A DNA stretch of 64,000 nucleotides from Methylohalomonas lacus (GTDB lineage: Bacteria; Pseudomonadota; Gammaproteobacteria; Methylohalomonadales; Methylohalomonadaceae). Position numbers and translations under genes: made by a program. Shown piece after piece: positions 45,182 to 53,336 of the stretch (within the stretch, counting starts at the first letter, position 1; the number at the start of each line of letters is the position of its first letter). The stretch lies in contig NZ_JANUCT010000002.1 in assembly GCF_024808875.1 (NCBI RefSeq), forward strand, positions 124,001-188,000, in the 5' to 3' direction. The notes beneath the pieces are model-generated. The model did no database searches, was not told the origin of the DNA, and was given only the letters and a program-made list of their open reading frames with translations.

Positions 45182-45964
45182 CTATACGCTTCGCTCCACC
45201 ATCTTCTTCTTGATCTCGGCGATCGCCTTGGCCGGGTTCAGGCCCTTGGGGCAGCTATTGGTGCAGTTCATGATGGTGTGACAGCGGTACAGCTTGAACG
45301 GATCTTCCAGTTCATCCAGGCGTTCGCCGGTATTCTCGTCGCGCGAATCGGCGATAAATCGGTATGCCTGCAAGAGGATGGCCGGGCCGAGATAGCGCTC
45401 CTGGTTCCACCAGTAGCTCGGGCACGAGGTCGAGCAGCAGGCGCAGAGGATGCACTCGTACAGGCCGTCGAGTTCGGCGCGTTCTTCCTTGGACTGCAGT
45501 CGTTCGCGATCCGGCGGCGGTGTCGTCTGTGTCTGCAGCCACGGTTTTACCGAGGCGTACTGGGCATAGAAGTGCGTCATGTCCGGCACCAGATCCTTGA
45601 CGACATCCATATGCGGCAACGGGTAGATATTGATGTCGCCCTCATAATCATCGATTGCCTTGGTGCAGGCCAGCGTGTTGGTGCCGCCAATGTTCATGGC
45701 GCAGGAACCACAGATGCCTTCGCGGCAGGAACGGCGGAACGTCAGTGTCGAGTCGATCTCATTCTTGATGTGAATGATCGCGTCCAGAACCATCGGCCCG
45801 CATTTATCCAGATCGATCTCGTAGGTATCGATGCGCGGATTGTCGTCGTCTTCCGGGCTCCAGCGATAGACCCGGATGCGCTTGATGCGCTTGGCGCCGG
45901 CAGCGGCATTGAACGTCTTGCCAGCCTTGATCTTGGAATTTTTCGGTAAAGTAAATTCAGCCAT
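45182..45964 (-). CDS. sdhB: Succinate dehydrogenase iron-sulfur subunit
   Basis: SdhB carries electrons from the flavin to quinone through [2Fe-2S], [4Fe-4S] and [3Fe-4S] clusters. The 260-residue protein has CREGICGSC with a later C for the first cluster, [12 protein letters not shown] for the second and [17 protein letters not shown] for the third. It is about 20 residues longer than E. coli SdhB. It is flanked on both sides by inverted 80-bp elements; the element just before the ATG leaves only a weak GAGATACGA-type ribosome-binding site. Confidence 0.97.
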   Translation of the reverse strand: MAEFTLPKNSKIKAGKTFNAAAGAKRIKRIRVYRWSPEDDDNPRIDTYEIDLDKCGPMVLDAIIHIKNEIDSTLTFRRSCREGICGSCAMNIGGTNTLACTKAIDDYEGDINIYPLPHMDVVKDLVPDMTHFYAQYASVKPWLQTQTTPPPDRERLQSKEERAELDGLYECILCACCSTSCPSYWWNQERYLGPAILLQAYRFIADSRDENTGERLDELEDPFKLYRCHTIMNCTNSCPKGLNPAKAIAEIKKKMVERSV

Positions 45965-45969
45965 GGTTT

Positions 45970-46050
45970 CGTATCTCGTCGTTCGTATCTCGTATCTCGA
46001 TGGCGTATCCGGTTCCCGCTCTGACTGCGAGATACGAGATACGCTTCACG
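45970..46050. repeat. 80-bp palindromic element, copy 2 (between sdhB and sdhA)
   Basis: This is the inverted counterpart of 45101-45180, with exact 23-, 21- and 12-base blocks in the same order when read on the other strand. With copy 1 it brackets sdhB. Confidence 0.95.
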
Positions 46051-46059
46051 AGGAACGCG

Positions 46060-47850
46060 TCAATAAACTCGTTTCTTCGGCGGTATGACCTCGGCTTCAT
46101 CGGTCAGCGTGTACATATGCACCGGCCGGTAGTCGAAACGGACCTCGCCCTGTTCGTTCAGCCACACCAGCGTGTGTTTCATCCAGTTTTCGTCGTCGCG
46201 ATCTGGATAGTCCTCGCGGGCGTGGGCGCCGCGACTTTCCAGCCGATTGGCAGCTGAATGAATGCTGACCACGGCATTGCCGAGCAGGTTGTCCAGTTCC
46301 AGCGCCTCGACCAGGTCGGTATTCCAGATGAGCGATTTGTCGCTCACCTTGACGTCGCCGAATGAGGCGTGGACATCCTTCATCTTCTCGATGCCCTCGG
46401 CGAGCGTTTCGCCGGTGCGGAACACGGCCGCGTCGTTCTGCATGGTGCGCTGCATGTTGTCGCGAATCTTCGCCACCGGCGTGCTGCCGTCATTGTGAAG
46501 AATGCGATCGAAGCGCGACAGGCAGAAGTCGTCAATGCTGTCCGGCAACGCCTTGTGCGTCTGCCCCGGTTTGATGGTGGCGGCGCAGTGCTGAGCGGCG
46601 GCGCGGCCGAAGACGATGAGATCCAGCAGCGAGTTCGAACCCAGGCGGTTGGCGCCGTGTACCGATACGCAGGCGGCCTCGCCGATCGCCATCAGGCCCG
46701 GCACGACCGCGTCCGGATCGCCGTTTTTCAGGGTGACGACCTGGCCCAGGTAGTTGGTCTGCACGCCGCCCATGTTGTAGTGCACCGTCGGCAGCACCGG
46801 GATCGGTTCCTTGGTAACATCGACGCCGGCAAAAATTCGGGCTGACTCGGCGATGCCCGGCAGGCGTTCGTTGATCACTCCCGGTCCCAAGTGTTCCAGG
46901 TGCAGGTGGATGTGATCGCCGTTGGCGCCGACGCCGCGACCCTCGCGAATTTCAATGGTCATGGAACGGCTGACGACGTCGCGCGAGGCGAGATCCTTGG
47001 CGGTCGGCGCGTAGCGTTCCATGAAGCGTTCGCCGTTGCTGTTGGTCAGGTAACCACCTTCGCCACGCACGCCTTCGGTAATGAGACAGCCGGAGCCGTA
47101 GATGCCGGTCGGGTGGAACTGGATGAACTCCATGTCCTGCAGTGGCAGACCGGCACGCAGCACCATGCCGGTGCCGTCGCCGGTGCAGGTATGCGCCGAC
47201 GTGCAGGAAAAGTACGAGCGGCCGTAACCGCCGGTTGCGAGCACGACTTCATGGGCACGGAAGCGGTGCAGGCTGCCATCTTCCAGGCACCAGGCCCAGA
47301 GGCCGCGACAGACGCCTTCATCGTCGATGATCAGGTCCAGGGCCAGGTACTCGATGTAGAATTCGGCATTATTCTTCAATGACTGCTGATAGAGCGTGTG
47401 CAGGATCGCGTGACCGGTGCGATCGGCCGCAGCGCAGGTGCGTTGTGCAGTGCCTTCGCCGAAGTTGGTGGTCATGCCACCGAACGGTCGCTGGTAGATC
47501 TTGCCCTCGTCGGTGCGTGAGAACGGCACGCCGTAGTGTTCCAGCTCGATGACCGCCTGCATGGCATTCTTGCACATGTACTCGATCGCATCCTGGTCGC
47601 CGAGCCAGTCGGAACCCTTGATGGTGTCGTACATGTGCCAGCGCCAGTCGTCCTCACCCATGTTGGCCAGTGCCGCCGACATGCCGCCCTGGGCGGCAAC
47701 GGTGTGACTGCGGGTCGGAAACACCTTGGTGACGCAGGCGGTGGTCAGGCCTTCGGCGGCCATGCCGAACGTGGCGCGCAGGCCGGCACCGCCGGCACCG
47801 ACGACAACCACGTCGTACTGATGTTCGGTAACTTCGTAAGCCTTCGACAT
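46060..47850 (-). CDS. sdhA: Succinate dehydrogenase flavoprotein subunit
   Basis: SdhA oxidises succinate to fumarate with covalent FAD. The 596-residue protein has the dinucleotide fold [12 protein letters not shown], the FAD-linking histidine in SHTVAAQGG, the active-site region around [21 protein letters not shown] and the late [13 protein letters not shown]. The C-terminal capping domain ends in PKKRVY. It follows sdhD by four bases on the minus strand. Size and motifs are complete. Confidence 0.98.
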   Translation of the reverse strand: MSKAYEVTEHQYDVVVVGAGGAGLRATFGMAAEGLTTACVTKVFPTRSHTVAAQGGMSAALANMGEDDWRWHMYDTIKGSDWLGDQDAIEYMCKNAMQAVIELEHYGVPFSRTDEGKIYQRPFGGMTTNFGEGTAQRTCAAADRTGHAILHTLYQQSLKNNAEFYIEYLALDLIIDDEGVCRGLWAWCLEDGSLHRFRAHEVVLATGGYGRSYFSCTSAHTCTGDGTGMVLRAGLPLQDMEFIQFHPTGIYGSGCLITEGVRGEGGYLTNSNGERFMERYAPTAKDLASRDVVSRSMTIEIREGRGVGANGDHIHLHLEHLGPGVINERLPGIAESARIFAGVDVTKEPIPVLPTVHYNMGGVQTNYLGQVVTLKNGDPDAVVPGLMAIGEAACVSVHGANRLGSNSLLDLIVFGRAAAQHCAATIKPGQTHKALPDSIDDFCLSRFDRILHNDGSTPVAKIRDNMQRTMQNDAAVFRTGETLAEGIEKMKDVHASFGDVKVSDKSLIWNTDLVEALELDNLLGNAVVSIHSAANRLESRGAHAREDYPDRDDENWMKHTLVWLNEQGEVRFDYRPVHMYTLTDEAEVIPPKKRVY

Positions 47851-47854
47851 AACG

Positions 47855-48235
47855 TTATAAACCCAGGGAAACTTTGAGCACGGCGATGATCGACGCCAGT
47901 GCCGCGAAAACGGCGATGAACTTGACGACCACCAGCGAGGTGAGTTTCTGCCAGTGGCCGTGCACGTAATCCTCGATCACGACCTGTACGCCCAGCTGGG
48001 CATGATGAAACAGTGCCGCGATGAACAGGATCAGCAGGGTGGCGGTCAGCGGTGACTGCAGTCGCTCGACCGCAGTGGCGTGATCGCTGCCGATCAGGCA
48101 GACCAGCGTGACGATGAACCACAGCGACAGCGGCACCAGGGCGATGGCGGTCAGGCGCTGGGCGATCCAGTGGTGCAGGCCGGACTTCGCCGACCCCAGG
48201 CCGCGTGCGCGACCGAGCGGACTGCGCAGACTCAT
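47855..48235 (-). CDS. sdhD: Succinate dehydrogenase membrane anchor subunit D
   Basis: SdhD and SdhC hold haem b and the quinone site. The 126-residue protein has three transmembrane helices and the conserved [16 protein letters not shown] segment with the haem-ligand histidine. The frame is open much further upstream, but the ATG at 48235 overlaps the sdhC TGA (ATGA), and length then matches the family. It precedes sdhA by four bases. Confidence 0.94.
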   Translation of the reverse strand: MSLRSPLGRARGLGSAKSGLHHWIAQRLTAIALVPLSLWFIVTLVCLIGSDHATAVERLQSPLTATLLILFIAALFHHAQLGVQVVIEDYVHGHWQKLTSLVVVKFIAVFAALASIIAVLKVSLGL

Positions 48236-48630
48236 GCTCCACCTCCCATGCGTAATGCCGCGATGATCCAGGTCGCCACGGTCAGCACGATACTGACGGC
48301 GACGACGGCGAAGCCGGAGGCATAAGTGGTCTTCAGTTCCAGCCCATAGCCGGCATCCCAGAACAGGTGCCGGATACCGTTGGCCAGGTGATAGTACAGC
48401 GCGGCGACCCAGCCGAATAACAGCAGCTGACCCGGCCAGCTGCCGATAACGGCCTGGGCGTTGGCGTAGCTGTCCGGGCCCGCCGCCAGCGCGAGCAGCC
48501 AGTAACACAGCACGAGCGCACCAAGACTCAGGAACAGGCCGGTACCACGATGGGTGATCGACAATACCGAAGTGAGCTGGGGTTTGTAGACTTGCAGATG
48601 CGGCGACAGTGGCCGTTGTCTTGCAGACAT
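48232..48630 (-). CDS. sdhC: Succinate dehydrogenase cytochrome b556 subunit
   Basis: The 132-residue protein opens with RPLSPHLQVYKPQLTSVLSITHRGTG, the SdhC signature, has three helices, and carries the haem-ligand region YYHLANGIRHLFWD. It is the first structural gene of the complex II operon. The order is sdhC-sdhD-sdhA-sdhB with sdhE downstream. Confidence 0.96.
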   Translation of the reverse strand: MSARQRPLSPHLQVYKPQLTSVLSITHRGTGLFLSLGALVLCYWLLALAAGPDSYANAQAVIGSWPGQLLLFGWVAALYYHLANGIRHLFWDAGYGLELKTTYASGFAVVAVSIVLTVATWIIAALRMGGGA

Positions 48631-48720
48631 CTTCGGGCTACCTGTTTTATTGATTTAAAGTTAGAAATACCGGTGGCAGAACAATACCGGTGTCAGCTCA
48701 GAAAGCATGCAGCCAATAGA

Positions 48721-48915
48721 CTAGAAGTCGATACAGCGACCGGCTTTCTCCCAGTCACCATAGCGCGTTGGTTCGAGCCCTTTCGGTCCGCCAATCTCCT
48801 GCGTGCCGGAACCCTCCTGATCGCCGGCCGGTGTGGCATCGTTGCGGTCGGGCTTGGCAGTGTCCGGCCTAGTTGCCGGTTGAGTTTGCCTGTCGATTGA
48901 TGCGTTGTCTGACAT
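48721..48915 (-). CDS. DUF1674/SdhAF4-type succinate dehydrogenase assembly factor
   Basis: The 64-residue protein is disordered and polar for about 40 residues and then ends in EIGGPKGLEPTRYGDWEKAG plus RCIDF, the diagnostic DUF1674 motif (GGP-G-EPTRYGDWE-GR-DF). Mitochondrial Sdh8/SDHAF4 belongs to this family and protects flavinylated SdhA before assembly. It sits directly upstream of sdhC on the same strand, 90 bp away, so joint transcription is likely. GAGAGG gives good spacing to the ATG at 48915; a GTG one codon earlier is less likely. Confidence 0.88.
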   Translation of the reverse strand: MSDNASIDRQTQPATRPDTAKPDRNDATPAGDQEGSGTQEIGGPKGLEPTRYGDWEKAGRCIDF

Positions 48916-49108
48916 CACGAGCCTCTCGAACGGTTCGGGTTGCTGATGCGGGCTGAATGATACCTTAATCTGAAGCTATTGTTGCGACCGTGGCGCGCCG
49001 AAAACACATAACTGCAGCGACCGGGCAAAAGCGCTAGTATCTTTTTTCCGGCCCGTGAATGCAAGATAGACAGTTATTTAACAGCCGTTTTACGGGTGCA
49101 AAATACCC

Positions 49109-49573
49109 ATGTTCCAGGACAATTCCATGCTCCAGCCGTTGCATCTGCGCACCGGCAACCAGGCGGCTCTGCAATGGTTTATCGGCCTGCTTCATGCGAT
49201 CGCGCTGCTGCTGTTGCCGCTGACGTCGTTGTCATTCGGCCAGGCGGTTGCCCTGGCCGCGGCGGTTTTGTTGCATGGCGGCATACAGTGGTATCGCTAC
49301 CGGCCGCAGCGACCGCGGGCGGTAGCCGAGATACGACTGGATAGCCCGGAACGCGCGACGGCGGCGCGATGGTGGCTGCGGTTGGCCACGGGCCACTGGC
49401 TGCCGGCGCAGCTGTGCGACGACGCCCTGATTCACCCGCGACTGCTGGTGCTGCGCTTTCGCAGCGAACACGGCAGCCACCGCGTGCTGCTCTGTGCCAC
49501 CACCGAAAACGCCGCGGTCCTGCGCCGACTGCGTGTGTGGTTGCGGCATCCGGTGGCTGGTGCTGAGCAGTGA
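49109..49573 (+). CDS. ygfX: YgfX (CptA-like) membrane protein
   Basis: The 154-residue protein has two adjacent transmembrane helices (about 21-38 and 43-60) in a hairpin, then a soluble domain ending in VLRRLRVWLRHP, which matches the YgfX C-terminus. In E. coli ygfX is co-transcribed with ygfY (sdhE) and has been described as an SdhE-interacting inner-membrane protein and as the toxin CptA. Here it is divergent from the sdh operon instead. Three in-frame start codons are possible; ATG 49109 is the longest, and ATG 49127 (MLQPLHLRTG) would also be acceptable. Confidence 0.7.
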   Translation: MFQDNSMLQPLHLRTGNQAALQWFIGLLHAIALLLLPLTSLSFGQAVALAAAVLLHGGIQWYRYRPQRPRAVAEIRLDSPERATAARWWLRLATGHWLPAQLCDDALIHPRLLVLRFRSEHGSHRVLLCATTENAAVLRRLRVWLRHPVAGAEQ

Positions 49574-49630
49574 CAGGTGAATGGTAACTGGTTGATTGGG
49601 CAATCTTTCCAATCACTTATCACCTGTCAC
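49570..49630. repeat. Hairpin-forming repeat islet between ygfX and a convergent gene
   Basis: Perfect 11-base arms GTGACAGGTGA (49570-49580) and TCACCTGTCAC (49620-49630) enclose a second pair, TGATTGG (49593-49599) and CCAATCA (49609-49615). The left arm includes the ygfX stop. The right arm encodes the last residues (VTGDK) and leads to the stop of the minus-strand gene. It may act as a bidirectional terminator, although no T-run is present. It shares TGGTAACTGGTT with the leuC-leuD spacer. Confidence 0.8.
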
Positions 49631-50488
49631 CAATCTCCTCCGCAACGCCCGCCGTGTGCGCCAGGCCAGCCACAGCCGCCGGATCGGTGTCAGTGCATAC
49701 TGCCGGCTGCCGATGTGGCAGCCGTCCCTGACGATTTCGCCGGCCAGCGCCGCGTCCAGCCGCGCCAGGATCAGCCCGTGCAGGAAGTGCGGCGCCGCAG
49801 CGGCGGGGTAGGCCAGTCGCAGTTGCTCGATCCGCTGTCGCAGCTGCGTGAACTTTTGCGCCAGCAAGTTGCGCCAGTCCGGGGCGGTCAAGTCGGTCGT
49901 TTCGGCCAGCCCGGCATGCGCCAGATCGGCGCGTGCCAGTGGCCGGCACAGGCCCTGGGCCAGGGTCTGCGGCAGGGCCTGCAGGGCGCGCAGTTCGTGG
50001 TGCCGCTGGCCGAGTTCGGCGGCGGCGTCCAGTGCGGCGTCGCTGTCGACGCCGCCGAGCTGCGCCGACAGTCGCCACAGCGGCGCGAAATGGCGTTGAT
50101 AGTCGGCATCCAGCTGGCTGGCCAGTTCGCGGTCGGGCAGACTGACCGCGTCCTGCAGCCGTGCAATCGCGTCGATGACTTCCATCATGGCCGGCCGGCC
50201 GTGGCCGAACGCCGGTTGCAACGCCTGGCCCAGCGGGTGGCGGGCGTGGCCCGCGGCGACGCGTTGCATTTCCTCGGCCCACCATTGCAGGCGCAGCCGG
50301 GCGACTCCCGGATCCTGGATGTCCGTCAGGCTTTTTAGCAGTTCGTGTTCCAGTGCGTGCCAGGCGAGCAGGGCTGACCGCCGCGCGGGATCACTGAACA
50401 GGCAGGCATAGTAGAGCGCCGAACCGGTTGGTGCGGCCTGGGCGATGAAGTAGTCGACGCCGCTGGCGTTGTCAGCCGCCGTGGGCAT
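49613..50488 (-). CDS. Squalene/phytoene synthase-like protein
   Basis: The roughly 290-residue protein shows the helical isoprenoid-synthase fold of the squalene/phytoene synthase family (YYACLFSDPARRSALLAWHAL, then LRLQWWAEEMQRVAAG). However, the first Asp-rich DxxxD catalytic motif is replaced by EHELLKSL. It therefore resembles the non-catalytic group that includes the complex I assembly factor NDUFAF6. The frame opens at 50518, but the ATG at 50488 gives less overlap with gph (17 bases). The last five codons come from a repeat hairpin. A role in complex assembly is only a guess. Confidence 0.7.
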   Translation of the reverse strand: MPTAADNASGVDYFIAQAAPTGSALYYACLFSDPARRSALLAWHALEHELLKSLTDIQDPGVARLRLQWWAEEMQRVAAGHARHPLGQALQPAFGHGRPAMMEVIDAIARLQDAVSLPDRELASQLDADYQRHFAPLWRLSAQLGGVDSDAALDAAAELGQRHHELRALQALPQTLAQGLCRPLARADLAHAGLAETTDLTAPDWRNLLAQKFTQLRQRIEQLRLAYPAAAAPHFLHGLILARLDAALAGEIVRDGCHIGSRQYALTPIRRLWLAWRTRRALRRRLVTGDK

Positions 50489-51164
50489 GGGTTTGCAGCC
50501 AGGCGTCGATGTCGGCAACGCTGCTCACGATGGCATCGGCGCCCCAGTCGGTCGGATCCTCGTCCCTGGCCAGGTAACCGTAGGCCGCGGCGAGCGTGTA
50601 CAGCCCGGCGGCCTGACCGGCGGCGATGTCGCGCTGCGCGTCGCCGATGTAGACCGCACGCGCCGGCGCACAGCCGAGCTGTTCGCAGGCCAGCAACAGG
50701 GCTTCGGGCGCCGGTTTCGGCTGTTGGACCTGGTCGCCGCAGACCAGGCAGGCGCTGCGGCGATCCAGCCCGATTGCCGCGAGCAATGGTTCACTCAGCC
50801 ACAGCGGCTTGTTGGTGACGATCCCCCAGCGCCAGCCGCGTGCCTCGATGTTGTCGAGCAGTCCGGCCATGCCGGCAAACAGCGGTGATGCCCCGGGCTG
50901 CTCGTTAAGCAGCCGGGCGTAGATGTCGAGAAATTCGCGCCGCAGCTGTTCGCGCTCGGCACTGTCGCAATCGGCAAAGGCCAGCGCGATGAGTGCCGCG
51001 CCGCCCTGGGAGACGATCGGTCGTACCGCCGTGTAGTCCGGCGGTGCCCGGCCCTTGAGCTGGCACAGGCTGTTCAGGGCGGCCGCCAGGCCGGGTGCCG
51101 TGTCGACCAGGGTGCCATCGAGATCGAACAGGACCCCGTCGAGTTGCAGGTTGCGGACGGTCAT
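50472..51164 (-). CDS. gph: Phosphoglycolate phosphatase
   Basis: This 230-residue HAD hydrolase has motif I FDLDGTLVDT, motif II TNKP, a lysine in QQPKPAPEALLLA and motif IV IGDAQRDIAAG. It fits Gph, which removes phosphoglycolate formed by DNA repair or by Rubisco oxygenation. The nearby MupP-type specificity cannot be ruled out from sequence. It starts 15 bases after ubiG, a pairing conserved in many gammaproteobacteria. Confidence 0.9.
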   Translation of the reverse strand: MTVRNLQLDGVLFDLDGTLVDTAPGLAAALNSLCQLKGRAPPDYTAVRPIVSQGGAALIALAFADCDSAEREQLRREFLDIYARLLNEQPGASPLFAGMAGLLDNIEARGWRWGIVTNKPLWLSEPLLAAIGLDRRSACLVCGDQVQQPKPAPEALLLACEQLGCAPARAVYIGDAQRDIAAGQAAGLYTLAAAYGYLARDEDPTDWGADAIVSSVADIDAWLQTHAHGG

Positions 51165-51178
51165 CTTGGCAGTTTAAG

Positions 51179-51895
51179 TCAGTGTTCGCGCCGCGCGTGC
51201 AGCAGGTAATTAATTGCGGTCGAGCGGCCGATGTAGGCGCGGTTGAGCCCCGGCAGGTAGGTCAGGCCGCTGATGTCGCGGACCTGCAACTGTTGCTGCC
51301 GGCAGCCGGCGGCGAGCTCAGCGGGGCGGATGAAATAGCTGTAGTCGTGGGTCCCGCGCGGCAGCAGACCGGTGACGTATTCCGCGCCGATGATGGCGAA
51401 GGCGTAGGCGGCGGCGCTGCGGTTCAGGGTCGACAACACCAGGTCGCCGCCCGGCTTGAGCAGCCGGGCGCAGTCGGCGATGATCTGGCCCGGCGTCTCG
51501 ACATGTTCGAGCATCTCCAGGCAGGTGATCACGTCAAAGCGCGTCTCACCGTCCGCCAGCAGATCGGCGCTGCTGCCGTGAATGTAGTCGATCGCCAGTG
51601 ATTGCTGGCGGGCGTGATCGCGGGCAACCGCGATGAGTTCGTCGGCCACATCGACACCGGTAACGTGTGCGCCGCGCGCGGCCATGGCCTCGCATAACAG
51701 ACCGCCGCCGCAGCCCAGATCCAGTACTTGCTTGCCGGCCAGCTGACAACGCGCATCGATGTATTCGAGCCGGATCGGATTGATGACATGCAGGGTGCGC
51801 AGCGCGCCGTCACTGTCCCACCAGTCGTCGGCATGGCGGGCGAACGGCGTGGCGGCCGCAGGCGCCTGGGTTGGATTGTCTGCCTCTGTTGTCAT
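51179..51895 (-). CDS. ubiG: Ubiquinone biosynthesis O-methyltransferase UbiG
   Basis: UbiG carries out two O-methylations in ubiquinone synthesis. The 238-residue protein has DDWWDSDGALRTLHVINPIR, the UbiG-specific N-terminus, and a Rossmann methyltransferase core with VLDLGCGGGLL, followed by TCLEMLEHV and GGDLVLSTLNR. The frame is open to 51991, but the ATG at 51895 (MTTEADN) gives the family length of about 240. It forms a minus-strand group with gph and the squalene-synthase-like gene. Confidence 0.94.
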   Translation of the reverse strand: MTTEADNPTQAPAAATPFARHADDWWDSDGALRTLHVINPIRLEYIDARCQLAGKQVLDLGCGGGLLCEAMAARGAHVTGVDVADELIAVARDHARQQSLAIDYIHGSSADLLADGETRFDVITCLEMLEHVETPGQIIADCARLLKPGGDLVLSTLNRSAAAYAFAIIGAEYVTGLLPRGTHDYSYFIRPAELAAGCRQQQLQVRDISGLTYLPGLNRAYIGRSTAINYLLHARREH

Positions 51896-52109
51896 GGCTG
51901 GTGGTACCAGTTTCTCATCACCGGGTTCAAAAACGCTCATTGTACCCGCGAAGGCGGGCTGGTGGCTAAATGGATCAGCCGCGACAGGCATGGATTTTTA
52001 CGCCTGCTTAAGGTAGATTTTGCAGCGTGGAGGACGCTGATACATGTACGCTGGATAGCGCTGGCTGCATATAGAAGCACAACGTAAAAAATACTAAGGG
52101 CGAAAGGGA

Positions 52110-52883
52110 ATGAATAGAAGGCTGCCAACAACAAGAATGATGCGCCTGCTGGCCGGTTTGGGCTTGCTCGTGCTGCTGGCCGGTTGCGCCAGTTCGGGCG
52201 ACCCGCGTGACCCGCTGGAAGGTTTCAACCGCGGTGTTTACCAGTTCAACGAGGGTGCGGATGAATACGTGATCCACCCGATCGCCCGCGGCTACAAGAC
52301 CGTTACCCCGGAAATCGTCGATGATGGCGTGACCAACTTCTTTGGTAACCTGGGTGAGATCGTCAATTTCGTCAACAACCTGCTGCAGTTCAAGGTTGAA
52401 GGCTCGATCATGACCGTGAGCCGTTTCATGATCAACACAACCATCGGCATCGGCGGTTTCTTCGATGTTGCCGGCGAAGCCGGGATTCCGCGCTATAAGG
52501 AGGATTTCGGCCAGACCCTGGGTTACTGGGGCGTCGGCTCCGGCCCCTACGTGGTGCTGCCGCTGCTCGGACCGAGCAGCGTGCGCGATACCGGCGGCCT
52601 GGTGGCGGACGGTTTTCTCAACCCGATCGCCTACATCGACGACGATGCCTGGCAGTACAGCCTGATCGCACTGGGCTTTATCGACGTCAAGGCCGATATG
52701 ATGCGCACGCGTGATCTGCTGAGTGAAGCCGCACTGGATGAATACGATTTCGTCAAAACCGCCTACTTCGAGCGGCGCGAGAACCAGATCAACGATGACG
52801 CCGAGGGTGAAGGTTCGATGATGTACCCGGGTTACGATGAAACCTTTGGCCAAGATGACCTGGACGGCGCGCAGGACGAATAG
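52110..52883 (+). CDS. mlaA: MlaA/VacJ phospholipid-transport lipoprotein
   Basis: MlaA removes mislocalised phospholipids from the outer leaflet of the outer membrane and hands them to MlaC. The 257-residue protein has a lipoprotein signal peptide with lipobox LAGC (cysteine about residue 26), then the MlaA core: DPLEGFNRGVYQFN, NFFGNLGEI, EDFGQTLGYWGVGSGPYVVLPLLGPSSVRD. A GGGAAUG context begins the gene. The other mla genes are not here. Confidence 0.95.
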   Translation: MNRRLPTTRMMRLLAGLGLLVLLAGCASSGDPRDPLEGFNRGVYQFNEGADEYVIHPIARGYKTVTPEIVDDGVTNFFGNLGEIVNFVNNLLQFKVEGSIMTVSRFMINTTIGIGGFFDVAGEAGIPRYKEDFGQTLGYWGVGSGPYVVLPLLGPSSVRDTGGLVADGFLNPIAYIDDDAWQYSLIALGFIDVKADMMRTRDLLSEAALDEYDFVKTAYFERRENQINDDAEGEGSMMYPGYDETFGQDDLDGAQDE

Positions 52884-52895
52884 AAAACGCTTATC

Positions 52896-52926
52896 CCCGC
52901 CGGCTATTGGCCGGCGGGTTCCTTTC
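52896..52926 (+). terminator. Intrinsic terminator after mlaA
   Basis: A 9-bp stem CCCGCCGGC / GCCGGCGGG with loop TATTG spans 52896-52918, 12 bases after the stop codon, and is followed by TTCCTTTC. The T-run is broken, so efficiency is uncertain. Confidence 0.6.
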
Positions 52927-52961
52927 ACATGATTGTCGGCACTGCGGGCTGCGCCCGCCGG

Positions 52962-53330
52962 TCACCCGGCGAGCAGCATCACCACTACGATCAGTGCGAT
53001 AACCAGTGCCGCTATGATGGCGAGGCGCGGCCATAACGAGGTTCCGCTTAACTTGATGGGCTGGGCCTGCCGGTGTAACAGTTCGCCGGCATCCATGCGG
53101 TTCAGCATCACGGTCTGGTTATTGCGAAAGGTTTTGGCGCTGATCGCTTCCTCGCCGGCCGCCGCCCTGGGCGTGGTATAATTGGCTTGCGTGACCGGTT
53201 CCGGCGACTCACCGCGGAGAATTGCTTCCAGGTAGTTCGTGCGCGCCTCGCGATAGCTTTGCCGGTCGAGCTGGCCCTCGGCATACTGCCTGGCGAGTTG
53301 TCGCAGTCCGGTTGCTTCCAAACTCGTCAT
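52962..53330 (-). CDS. Tail-anchored membrane protein of unknown function, next to PP2C
   Basis: The 122-residue protein has a helical hydrophilic N-terminal half (RQLARQYAEGQLDRQSYREA), a variable middle and one C-terminal transmembrane helix (about 103-121), and so is anchored by its tail. I do not recognise a named family. It follows the PP2C gene by only six bases on the same strand, which ties it to the phosphatase/cyclase-FHA module. Confidence 0.65.
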   Translation of the reverse strand: MTSLEATGLRQLARQYAEGQLDRQSYREARTNYLEAILRGESPEPVTQANYTTPRAAAGEEAISAKTFRNNQTVMLNRMDAGELLHRQAQPIKLSGTSLWPRLAIIAALVIALIVVVMLLAG

Positions 53331-53336
53331 GATCTT

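Noticed and set aside
45101-46050. Reading the inverted 80-bp spacers as terminal repeats of a transposon carrying sdhB
   Set aside because: The cargo is a core operon gene in its expected position, there is no transposase, and no target-site duplication is visible. A repeat present in both spacers is simpler.
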